Made by a program: the position numbers and the translations under genes
Part shown: positions 22,843-32,774 of the stretch, one piece after another
Numbering within the stretch: the stretch's first letter is position 1
Layout: every line of letters starts with the position of its first letter
The notes under the pieces: generated by a model
What the model saw: only the letters and a program-made list of their open reading frames with translations
Told to the model about the DNA's origin: nothing
The model's database searches: none
DNA from: Vanilla planifolia
Lineage: Eukaryota > Streptophyta > Magnoliopsida > Asparagales > Orchidaceae
NCBI GenBank assembly: GCA_023846275.1
Contig: JAIUJO010000069.1
Coordinates: forward strand, 1,953,242 to 2,017,241
Length of the DNA stretch: 64,000 nucleotides
Direction of reading: 5' to 3'

Positions 22843-23390
22843 TGCCTCACGTTGGAATGAACGGTTGTCTTTTGTATGCTTGACTTCATGAACCAGATGT
22901 GCTACACTCCATATGTAGTGCTAACTAGGTTTATGTGCACCACATATGAATAGGAGATGGAGCAACCCCCACACATATATGAGCATGCTTTAGGTGGGTA
23001 GATATGTGGGTCATGTGCAAGACAAGTACCACTTACTATTCCTTGCTCATGTAGTACTAAGTGGTGCATCAAATTGAAGTGCATCTTGGGCTTTGACATG
23101 CATGTATGGAGCCAATGATGCAAAATTTTGTTGATTTTAAACTTTTGAATAAAGGACAAAAGTGTCTTTTGGAAATTAAAATATTATGCCTTTTGTAATA
23201 AAATTTTCCTTTATAAAGAAGAAAAAATAAAGAAAGAAGAACTTCTTGTAGTATTCAATTTTCCTGTGACAAAATCTTTATTCCTTTTCTCTTGATTACT
23301 TAGTTTCTCACCATTTTCATACTTCAAATTTTTCTTTTTTGACAAGGGAATACAGTCTACTAGTGAGAGCTTATGGTGAGAAATCCTCAT
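22843..23390 (+). repeat. 3' LTR remnant of the nested gypsy element
   Basis: It aligns with 16.71-17.0 kb (see 5' LTR) and ends where LINE homology restarts near 23395. It contains a TATA-like TTTATAAAG at about 23211-23219 followed by an A/G-rich leader, as expected of an LTR promoter. Both LTR ends are inferred from homology limits, and no clean TG...CA or target-site duplication was seen. Confidence 0.55.
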
Positions 23391-24450
23391 AAAAAGATTA
23401 GTTGCTGATTGAATTTGTTGATATAGTTATTGAAGAGATGATTCATAATACATTATGGTTCTTTTACTAAGTATTGAAGTTCTATGACATAGTTAAGGAA
23501 ATTAATTTTTGACTCGTTGGGAGAGTAGAATTTCTCACATGTTAAGCTACTTATGACACCCTTATCAACTTTTATTCCCTTACATTTCCTTATGTATATA
23601 CATTCATTATTCAAAACTTTGAGTGTCTACACTAAAGTCTACCAAAGTTTGGGGTTTCACACTGCTCATTGCTTGATGAATTGGAATTAACTCTTCCTCA
23701 ACATTTCTTGCTTACATCCAGAAATTTTTTCCTTGTTGTATTGGATAGTTAATTATCTTTTTTTTTTGCAATAATACAAATAATAGTTTGGAAGATTTTT
23801 GGAGCTTAATATTTTACTACACACTATTATTGTTGCTAATCTTTCTAAGGATTCTAATATTTGAAGAAATGTCTTTAGAAAGATTGAGCTCTATGTTGAT
23901 TGGAGCCCCAAAATGGCTTGTTAAGTAAACTACTATAGCATTTACCTTTAATGTGTTGTTGACTATTGACATAATTGAGAGTAGGGCAAACTTTTTGACA
24001 AAGTGGATTGGAAGGCAGTCTAAAGAGATCCACACTAGAGCTTACATAGGTTAAATTTTGAGTGAAAAAAGTAAGAACCGTTTGATGATTCTCATTTGAA
24101 AGTCTAAAAGTTTACAATTTTTGTAAATGCAAGATAAATGTCATCTAATTCTAATGAAATTAATGTAAGCATATGCTTTATTTATCATAATAGATCTGAA
24201 GAGCCAAATTGTTTTTATTTCAAATCTCAAGAACTCAATGATGGGTCTTGAAAGTGAGAACATCGCCAATTATAGCGAGTTTGATGGGTGTGGTGTTTTC
24301 GTAAATATCATCATCATTGAACATGACCTCTGGTAAATACTTTATAAAAGACATTGGTATTATCATTATTAGAGAGGTTAGGAAACTCCCTGATTCACCA
24401 TGAAAGAAGGGCCATTTCTCCAAGGCGTACATCAAATCTACCTAATGAGA
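23390..24450 (-). mobile_element. Split LINE, 5' part (ORF1)
   Basis: Minus-strand sequence collinear with copy 1 from about 6.69 kb upward. Examples are 23425-23490 against 6712-6775 (shared GATGATTCAT start) and 23590-23640 against 6880-6920 (shared TTCATTATTCAA then GTGTCTAC). It begins just after the nested gypsy element and completes the LINE whose 3' part is at 14.2-16.7 kb. The 5' limit is uncertain, because homology is not followed above about 24.45 kb. Confidence 0.8.
23817..24435 (-). pseudogene. LINE ORF1 remnant with DUF4283-like domain
   Basis: Two minus-strand open stretches in N-to-C order. The first (24235-24435) reads LPEVMFNDDDI then PIKLAIIGDVLTF, matching the DUF4283 start (xxIxFxxEDIxxxxxPxxxALVGKFxxGRP). 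The second (23817-24035) reads VWISLDCLPIHF (WISLDCLPIHF is seen directly), LLSIMSIVNNTLKVN, and INIELNLSKDISSNI. These match WVRLPxLPLxF, IGxxLGxPLxVD and VCVEVDLSKPLPxxI. Plant LINE ORF1 proteins use this domain, usually with a zinc knuckle, to bind RNA. The reading frame is interrupted between the two stretches. Confidence 0.85.
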
Positions 24451-27400
24451 GACAGGAGCATGCCAACATGAATAATCCTAAAATCTAATTTGATATGTCT
24501 TCCAGCTTCCACCAAATTTGAAAAAGAACATAATAATGAAATGTTATTTTTCGTTGCCATTACATTCCATTTCAATCTAGATTTATGGTATATATATATA
24601 TAGTCATCATTTTTGTACCTTAGTTTATTATAAAGTGATCTTATATCTACTCCCAACTTTTTCTTTAATAATGAGTATAACAAAAATTAAATGAATCATT
24701 TTATCAAAACATGCCTATAGTTTCTAATATGACAACATACAAAATACTATCATGCTAGAAATCCAACAATTTTTCTCAATCACAAGACCAAAGTATAAAA
24801 AAAATATCCACAAATTAATTAAGTCATTCAATCCTAGTTTAGCATTATCAAAGCCTAATAAAAAAATATAATAAGCAACTATTAAGTCTGATAACACTGT
24901 TTGATACAATCCACATCTAATAAAAATATTATTAATGATAAATAAATATCAAATCTATAACTATTAAATGTGAAATAAGGAAGATGAATCGTATAAATAT
25001 TGCACTAACTCTAACAATCTCTTATTTTTTTGTTCTAACTCCTTGATCCTACAAAAATATAACAGGGTGACCTAGAAGACTCAATAAGGAATCTTTGAGT
25101 TATGCTACTAAACTAACATGTGGTAGCTTAAAAATATGAATGAATCAATGGAGTAAATCTTATAAACTAATAACTTAATATTTTAACAACTATAATGACA
25201 TCATCATTTACCAGAAAGTTAATATCTATTTTCTTATATTACTACTAATTGGTTGCTTATTGTCTACTTATCGATGTAACACTCTTTGTTATTCAAAAGA
25301 AACATGACAAGAGTTACACTTTTGTGACATCATGCAATCTAATACTCCATCAGGAAATGTTGATCACATGGGCCATCGCCTTAAGATTCTATGGGTCATT
25401 AACAACCATAAGTAATCCGATAAAAAGCATAGCACATTATGTAATTCCTTAATTGATTGAATGTGCAAATATTCTCTCCTTAAACTATTTACAGAATGGC
25501 TTCCTACTGATTCTAAAGATTTTTACCCCGTAATATAACATTCTTGTTATAGGCTTAATAATTTATTCATAACTAATATACGTCAAAGAAGTCAGGTAAC
25601 TAAATTGTCTATCTCTTAAATGAGAATGGATTTATAAAGGTCTATTATGCCTAAATGTTTGATATTTTTCACAAAATCCTAAATGAACTAGTTAAAAAAG
25701 TTTTGCTCATTTTCCCTACTAATTATGTCTAGGAGTTTGCCTATCAAAGCTAACATAGTGTCTATATGGTCTTAATTTTTACCCACAGTTTATTAAATAT
25801 TTAGTTGATTACCCTTACAACTAAGTCTTGATTCGCATTTGTTTCACTAGTAATCTTTAAGACTCCAAAGTAACCCTTAATCATCATACCCATCCTAAGG
25901 CCCCTTTAGAGCTATTATTATTTCCTTCGATCAGCAACTATTCTATCATCATATACCTTAAGAAGATAAATAAAACACTTGTGGTGTTGCCTAAAGGCCA
26001 TACGAAAGCAAAAGGCGACTAAAATTAGTATCTTATTGCTTCTTTGATAAAACCTTGCACATCGCATTATCTTATAATAATGTGCAGAGAGGTTCATCGA
26101 TGAAGTTTCCTTGCCAAATCAAAAGTACCTTCTGTTATATCTTCCTTTTCTATCGATTATTTTTATTCTGTTCAGCTTGATTCCACGTCTAAGCTTACCA
26201 ACATAATCATATCCAAAGTCATTAAATTTTCAATTTAACTTTACTAAGAATTGTTAATTATCCGTAAAACATTTACTTTAATGTCCAACCTCATCCTTAA
26301 CACTTATTTTAAGGCTTTAAACAAAGCTCTCCAAGGCTTCCCAACTAGGAAGAAAGGGCTGCACACACCTTAGAAGCTATTTGAGTTCTTATATGGGTTG
26401 AGCCAATATCTCCAATGAATTAGCCATGAAGGGGCTCCATGCTTCCCAAGCATACCCAAGAGAAGGGATACATAGCTACAACATTTTCTAAACTTTTTTG
26501 TTTTACTTCATCACACACATAAATAATTTATTAATTAAGCTAAGGTGCAAACTATATCACTTAGAATTTCAAATACGCACATTTTTCCTTTTAATGTTAT
26601 CAACTAAGATTGTTAGTAATTTCAAATGCCATCATAGTGGTGCACATCAAATTTACATTTCAAAAAATAAATTAATATAATAACATAAAATGAAGTCTCA
26701 TTTTTTGCACATTCCTTGGTTTGTTATTCCTTGAAATTCTTTGTTTATGCATGCAATAATCAAGAAGTGAATTTTACACTAGATCCATATTATCAAGCAT
26801 CAATTTTATTGTGTTAGGAGAAGAATTTTAGAAGGGTTCTAAGCTTCTAGCAATATGTAGTAACAAAACAAGACTATTTTTCTAGTTTTTGTATTACATT
26901 AAGTAAAATTTTCTTCTAAATAGCTTTCCAATTTTCTAACATTTCTCATGATTATCCATGCTTAATGCACATACATGCTTAAAAATCTGACAAGACAAAA
27001 AAAGCATGTTTTTAATTTATTCCAAGTGATAATTTCTAAGCTAAGGAGGACTTTGCTTTAACAAATTTTTGTTTTATATTCATCTTCTACATATATTTGT
27101 AATTAAATAAAAGCATGAAACATAATTATGGAAACTACTTTGCATTCATAAGAAAAATACCGATATACATTTTTGTCATGGTTCCACTACAAATATTACT
27201 TAAGAAATAATGATTATTAACCCATTTATTTATAGAAGAAATCTCCATTTGCCATGGGTTGAAGAAATTTTTGCATTATTAAGTGAGTTTCTTTTAGAAG
27301 AACAACTAGTTTTTATTATAAAATTTTTTTCATAGTTTCATAAGTATTAAAAAAAATAATTCAACTTTCTATTGGCTTAGATTTTAGCTAAATATATAGT

Positions 27401-28750
27401 ATTAACTCAAAGATCATTCTATCTTGAATAAGTATAGAGGGACTTCTCCTTAGTTGGATCTTTTATTGCATCAAAGGTTGTACTCTCCTTATTCTTTATT
27501 ACTTAATTTGCTTCTCTACTTGGCTTCTTCTCAATTGACTTCACTAAATTCCTCTTTTATGGTTAGAAATTCTTAAACCAATACAAACACATGTTAAGAG
27601 CTCACAAAAACATGGCCACAACTCCTTAAAATAGAGGTTTTAGTTTAAGATAATCAAATTTTAGGTTAAGGGAGCGACAATTTACCATTTTTAATTAACC
27701 CTGCTCTAATAGGATGTCTTAGGATTGATGTGTCAAGCTTTTAAGATTTATGAAGCTCTACAAGATATTGCTAATAAATTCTTTTTTGTTTTATATATAT
27801 AAATACACATATATATATATATGTATATGTATATATATGTATACTGTTTTTAATCATCCTAACTATTATTACCAGCTCCTAATTTTCAGGAATCTTATCC
27901 ATATCTTATAATGCATTTATGGTTTGCTAATAATAAGGATGAGAGGAAAATCAAATTTGTAAATAAAATTACAAACACATTTTAAAGTATTAGGCATAAT
28001 CATCATGTGATGTAACTCAAGTGTTGACATTCTACAATTCTTCCAATTTCAGAACTTCATACATTAAAATTCAAAATTCAATATTAAACTTCCTTGTTTT
28101 CAAATTTTGAAATATTTAAATTTCAAGTTTCAATTCACAAGGAAGCATATATCTTAATGAACTAGATAATAATAATGTTTCTCAGAGTGTTGGTGTTAAC
28201 ATAACATTTTTTAATTAAAGGTAATAATGACCAACAACTACTATTATCTTGTCCTTTGTTTTAATTAAATTAATTATAATGAAAACAATTTTCCAATGTC
28301 AAGAACCCTTTTGATTGCTTATACTACATGATCGATTTTTGGCCTTCGAACAAAATCATTGCTTTATATCTAAAGATAGCCTCGAGATAAAATGGATTGA
28401 AGTTTGATCTAAATTAATAAGAACTTTTATTCTTTCTTTCTATGATAAATTAATATAAACATCAAGATCTTCAAAATGGACAAATTTCACTTTAACAATT
28501 AGGGCTTAGGTAGATAGATTTCTATTGATTAAATAGATAGCTTGTGAGGTGAAAAAATCATATACTTCTCATCATTAAACCAATAAAGAAAGATAGATTA
28601 TTTTGTGAAATAAGTTTTTAGACTCATAAAAAATGGGATTAATTTTTTGGTAAATACCAAGCAATTAGGGCTATACAAAAGACCAAAAATCTTGTAAAGA
28701 ATGGTGGTGTACTTTGTTGACTCTCAAATGAGAAGGTACAAAATTGGATA
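24450..28750. other. Unassigned sequence, one more G/C-rich patch
   Basis: No recognisable gene. The patch at 25850-26480 is less AT-rich than its surroundings and could be a decayed LTR or leader. Translations on both strands show no known motif. The 67-codon plus frame at 25249-25452 and the three minus frames at 24235-24909 (beyond the LINE) lack family features. Short dinucleotide runs occur at 24589-24601 (TA) and 27791-27845. Confidence 0.5.
27791..27845. repeat. (TA)n-rich microsatellite with TG interruptions
   Basis: About 55 bp of alternating TA, ACA and TATG units, seen directly. It has no associated gene or element end. Confidence 0.9.
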
Positions 28751-29109
28751 AATAAAACTCACGTGCTTATTGACTCATGTGTGCTACTGGAAATGTCTTT
28801 CTAGCTATACTATGACTTTGTAGACAAAGTCATGAAGGAATTAAAAAATCTATTATATTGTTGTGTTTGATTTAATAAAAATTCCATTTTAAAGGCTCAA
28901 ACTAAGAAACTATCATCCTATTCAACTTAATTAGGATGTGTAGCTCTAGCATGAGTCCTTGAAGGAGAAACATGGAGCTCAAAATTATCCAATAAATACT
29001 TCAAAAGAATATTTAATCTATTGTCTTGAAAGAAGAAACAAGAAAATAATGAAAAAAATATAATTTTTTATGATATTAAAAATTCAAATTTTGCATGGTT
29101 ATTATCTTA

Positions 29110-29860
29110 CATATCACAAATATGATGGTTATGTCGTGGTGTCACAAATATATTACAATAAAATATCAAAAAATAAATATGTTATCGGACATTCTCTTCA
29201 GGTAATTAATCATTTAATTAGATGTAGATTGCTCATAATTTTTCACTTCCCATTTTATGGTAAAAAATGGAAATAATAAAATAGTAAAAAGTACAAGAAG
29301 TAGAGCAAAAGAAAAGCTTACAGAAATGAATCAATGAAAGGATGACATTTACTCATAACTTTAGAAAAGTGTAGCTTTTTGTAGGTTTCATAAAAAAAAG
29401 TTGTGTAACAAGAATAAATTACTTATTTATTTGGTGTAACTTGATGAGCCTAATGGGAGGAACCTTTCACATATGATGATGTGTGTGTATGTGTGTATGT
29501 ATGTATGTGTGTTTGTGTTCGGTGTGAGGAATTCAATAGAGAACAATCTAAATTTTTAATGCTATCACAATAACCTAAAAAACTAATTTCTTACAATTAT
29601 AAGATTCATGGCAATATGAAACAAAATCTTGGAAGTTCAACATCCCTCTTTTTGTACTATTCAAGCTTTCAAGAAATTTTGAAATTGAGAAATCATAATG
29701 GGCTCAAGTTTAATTAGACATTAATCAAGTAATTTGGATTAGCAAACTATTATAAATGATTCATTGGTAAAATGGAAGGATTTTATAGACAAAAAACTTA
29801 CCAAACTGAATATGAATGGAAGATAAAAAAAGAAGAAAGGATGTTTTTTCTTGTTGCTTT
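29110..29860 (+). pseudogene. Reverse transcriptase remnant (third gypsy element)
   Basis: Blocks for the fingers (29121-29181), motif B (FGVT at 29430 followed by a degraded ATFxRMM-like stretch to 29480) and the start of the connection (FGLANYYK at 29733) are spaced as in intact elements. The catalytic YLDD box should lie near 29530, immediately after a TG-rich microsatellite (29481-29519), and cannot be read. The repeat may have overwritten it. The 68-codon frame at 29070-29276 contains the NKISKNKYV block and follows the element's frame only for part of its length. Confidence 0.55.
29481..29519. repeat. (TG)n/(TATG)n microsatellite inside RT remnant
   Basis: A 39-bp run of GTGTGT and GTAT units, seen directly. 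It sits between the RT motif B remnant and the expected catalytic-box position of the third gypsy element. Confidence 0.9.
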
Positions 29861-30439
29861 GATTTAGTTAATATTTTATTCAAAAAAATATAGAATTAAA
29901 ATAGATTGTTTTCTGCTTATTAACAATTTACCCTTCAAAGTTGAAGGTAATCATTAAGATAGATAGGGGTAAATGAATGAATTTCAATCTTATGGAACAA
30001 TATAGATGTGTCATCGATTGAAACAATACTATTACTATTGTACTAGTTACATGTAGATTCGCTTCTAGAGAATTAGTAATGTGTTAGGGGAGATTGGTGT
30101 AAGCAACCACGAAGACACTTCTTGATTATAGGATCCATGGACAACCTATGAGAGATTGTCACAATATGCCTTACCAGTCATTTTCTAAAGTGATTGAAAG
30201 TAAAGATGGAAGATTTCATGACATTGCATGGTAAATAGGTAGATTCATCCTACCATTGTTATGGATACTTTTCTTTCATTACAACAATATGTATTACTTT
30301 GAGAAATAGCAATAGTGCTCTTAAAAATATTTTTAATTCTTTGTTTAATCTAACATTTTACTTCTGAAATAGCTATTGCTAAAACAAAAATTAAAGAAAA
30401 AGAACACATTGAATGAGAAATACATTGTGAAGATATGTA

Positions 30440-31530
30440 GATGTGTCATGTATTGTTGAATAGAGTAAGCACCCAACATATAATAGTCATATTGGCATTG
30501 CAACCCATTTTAGTGTGCATGCTATTTTTTTACACCCATTAGTTTTGTATGGGATTCAATGTGGACTTTAATAGGTATCAAATGGATCTTATGTACCTTT
30601 ACCATTACAAACTTAAGCAGAAGATAATTTACTTATGTTTTCTAACATGATTACCTTTTTTCCAGTTATTAGGGATCTTGTATCAAATGGATCTTTACTA
30701 ACACAATATATGCTTATTAAATCTACGTACTATTGACGAGGAATCCCTAAGGAATTTGTATAAATTGTTATAATGAATATAAGAGACTTGTACAAACGAT
30801 AAGAGGGGACACAATCGATAATAAAGACTATTAGTATATAGAAGAGAAAAAGCCATAATTTTCTACTTCTTATGATGCACTTGGAGCTTATCAGTAAAAA
30901 CGAATAAATTTGGACAATCATTTTTTGCTCTAGTGGAGACTAAATCAATGCATATTAAGATTGAGAAAAGTTCCAATGAACTTCAATATGAATCTTCTAT
31001 AATCATAATAAGATTTATATACAATATCAAATAGTAAGAAGTATCAAAGAGATTCGTATTTTATATACATACAAATGACTATTGTTTACCCTTTTTATTA
31101 AGAAATAGACAAGTTGATATAGAGTTTATGGTCTTTTCCAGTCTACCCATAAGCTATCTAACTTAAAAATAAAAACTACAAAGAATTTATTAAATGAATT
31201 TTTATTCATGATGCCCATCCTTGTTGGAATTTGCATTTGTTTTTAAATTTTGTGAGAACAAAGATTAACGAATTTTTTGAATCACTAACCTAATCTCATT
31301 ATTGAATTTAACATAGTGGAATAGGGAGGACGTTATTGGTAGAATGGGTATAATTGGCCTTTCAAATAAGATCATAAATTAAGCTACAACGAAAAGACTT
31401 ATTAATAGATTAAAAAATCATTTTAGAATGCCACATACATCACATATCTTAGTTCAATTGAGAACTTTTTGTTTCTAACTGGCTATTACAACATCTATTC
31501 CATTTGGAATTGATGATCATTTGACCATCC
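30440..31530 (+). pseudogene. Integrase remnant and Pol tail (third gypsy element)
   Basis: Seen on the plus strand: an LQPI-like end of the zinc domain near 30500, tryptophan-led WDSM at 30549 (family PWxSISMDFI), HDYLF at 30645 (family GHDYLFVVVDRF), and GIPKEFV at 30740 (family HGIPKxIVSDRD). Near 31425-31520, remnants of the C-terminal IHPVFHVSQLR block are followed by PFGIDDHLTIP. The distance from RT motif B to the integrase core, about 1.1 kb, is normal for the family. A minus-strand open frame at 30730-30921 is a shadow. Confidence 0.55.
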
Positions 31531-31559
31531 CTAATCAGCTTTGGATAGTTCAAAATTCT

Positions 31560-32254
31560 GGAAAAATGTTTAATTTTAGAGAAAACTATCATTAGGAGAA
31601 TGTACAAGCTGTTGAAAAGTTGTGTCAATATATTGAGAAGTTCTATGCTAGAAGTGGATATTAGAGATGAAAAATGTATTCTTAGTTTTAGATGATTGAT
31701 TGCTCTAAGCTAGTCCACTTAATTTCCTTCTCATGGGTTTGAGCAAATGCATCATAAGTACATAATGAGATGGTATATGAGGATTAATGTTAGATCCTCA
31801 ACTACAAATGATTTGTTTTCCTATTGAAAATTTACAAGAAGGGCTTCCTTTGATAGAATATGTAATTTCTTGTTGTAAGGCTTACAAAGGAATGGTATAA
31901 ATCATGGTATGAACTTCAAATGCTCGATATCTCAGGCATAGACTTGTTAAAGTACTACAACCATGATTTATACCATTATTGGAGAAATGAGTAGGCTAAA
32001 ATATGTATATCATATCTCAGTATATAAATATTGTAATATTTATTTATTATCAAAAAAAGTCATTCATGGAAATTAATAAAAGGTATATACAAATAAATGC
32101 AGTGTCATTTCCATTTCAAAGTGATCAAGATCAAAAGAATACTAATTCTTTTTTAGAAGAAAGGTACATCTTTACTTCCACACTTAATAATATTAAAGCA
32201 AGACATTAATTTTTGGATATGTTTAGAGCAAAAAAGATAATGAAACTCTTGACT
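31560..32254. other. Unassigned sequence after the third gypsy remnant
   Basis: This could include the element's 3' end, but no LTR is identifiable. It contains the 18-bp inverted repeat at 31891-31977. A 68-codon plus frame (32003-32209) lacks recognisable motifs. Confidence 0.4.
31891..31977. repeat. 18-bp perfect inverted repeat with 51-bp loop
   Basis: The 18 bases at 31891-31908 (AATGGTATAAATCATGGT) are the exact reverse complement of 31960-31977. The loop shows no further pairing of note. It could be the termini of a very small foldback element or a transcribed hairpin. No target-site duplication is obvious immediately outside. Confidence 0.9.
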
Positions 32255-32774
32255 ATTCAAAACTTGATTGAATTCTATCTAATATTCACAAGAATCCAAT
32301 AAATCATGTACTTGTCAAGATTATCTAAGCTATTCTTTAGGGAAAAGAGAAGAAATAGTGAGACTATCTCATTATCAAATGATAGTTGACAATTTAGTGA
32401 TCTTTTCATGAGTATTAGATAGTTTATTATATGAGTGGTCGTTAATTATGGTGTTTTTCCTGATGATAACAAATTGTAAGAATTATTAATAAATTTGTTT
32501 GAGTTAAATTTTAGATTCAAAACTTGATTGAATTCTATCTAATATTCACAAGAATCTAATAAATCATGTACTTGTCAAGATTATCTAAGCTTTTCTTTAG
32601 GGAAAAGAGAAGAAATAGTGAGACTATCTCATTATCAAATGATAGTTGACAGTTTAGTGATCTTTTCATGAGTATTAGATAGTTTATTACATGAGTGATC
32701 GTTAATCATGGTGTTTTGCTTGATGATAACAAATTGTAAGAATTATTAATAAATTTGTTTGAGTTAAATTTTAG
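32255..32774 (+). repeat. 260-bp head-to-tail tandem duplication
   Basis: Copies at 32255-32514 and 32515-32774 follow each other with no gap and identical length. By eye they differ at about eight single-base positions (about 97% identical) and have no indels. It is much younger than the surrounding decayed elements. The unit has no recognisable coding content. Both copies end in a GAGTTAAATTTTAG word. Confidence 0.95.

Larger units (their letters stand above)
16700..23390 (+). mobile_element. Ty3/gypsy LTR retrotransposon nested in a LINE
   Basis: A plus-strand element of about 6.7 kb with components in canonical Ty3 order: 5' LTR remnant, gag (about 17.17-17.5 kb), protease (18.06-18.37), RT (18.66-19.40), RNase H (19.4-19.8), integrase (19.95-20.43, resumed at 21.98-22.55), 3' LTR (about 22.84-23.39). 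It lies exactly in the gap between the two parts of the split minus-strand LINE. The integrase is itself interrupted by about 1.5 kb containing a GAA-rich tract. Protein motifs match plant gypsy elements well. Stops and frameshifts are frequent, so it is long dead. The two LTRs are strongly diverged from each other, also implying great age. Confidence 0.85.
28750..31560 (+). mobile_element. Heavily decayed Ty3/gypsy pol (RT to integrase tail)
   Basis: Identified by a series of short motifs in correct order and spacing on the plus strand rather than by any open frame. A possible protease strand HVLIDSC is at about 28767. RT: DGYVVV...NKISKNKYV at 29121-29181 (family DGxWRMCVDYRxLNKITxKNKYP), FGVT at 29430 (family PFGLxNAPATF), FGLANYYK at 29733-29756 (family FLGLANYYRRF, 302 bp after FGVT, as expected). 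Integrase: WDSM at about 30549, HDYLF at 30645-30658, GIPKEFV at 30740-30760 (family HGIPKxIVSDRD). Tail: RMPHTSHI...VQLR at 31425-31470 (family LPxxSxIHPVFHVSQLR). LTRs were not found. Confidence 0.6.

Noticed and set aside
22902..23159. 85-codon minus frame as a gene
   Set aside because: It lies antisense inside the 3' LTR of the gypsy element, with no recognisable domain and no supporting context.
30730..30921. 63-codon minus frame
   Set aside because: It is antisense to the integrase remnant that carries the GIPKEFV block, so it is a shadow.
28750..31560. Copia-type or hAT-type element as the source of this region
   Set aside because: Some segments suggested these at first, but the order and spacing of RT and integrase motifs fit Ty3/gypsy and no copia order (integrase before RT) was seen.
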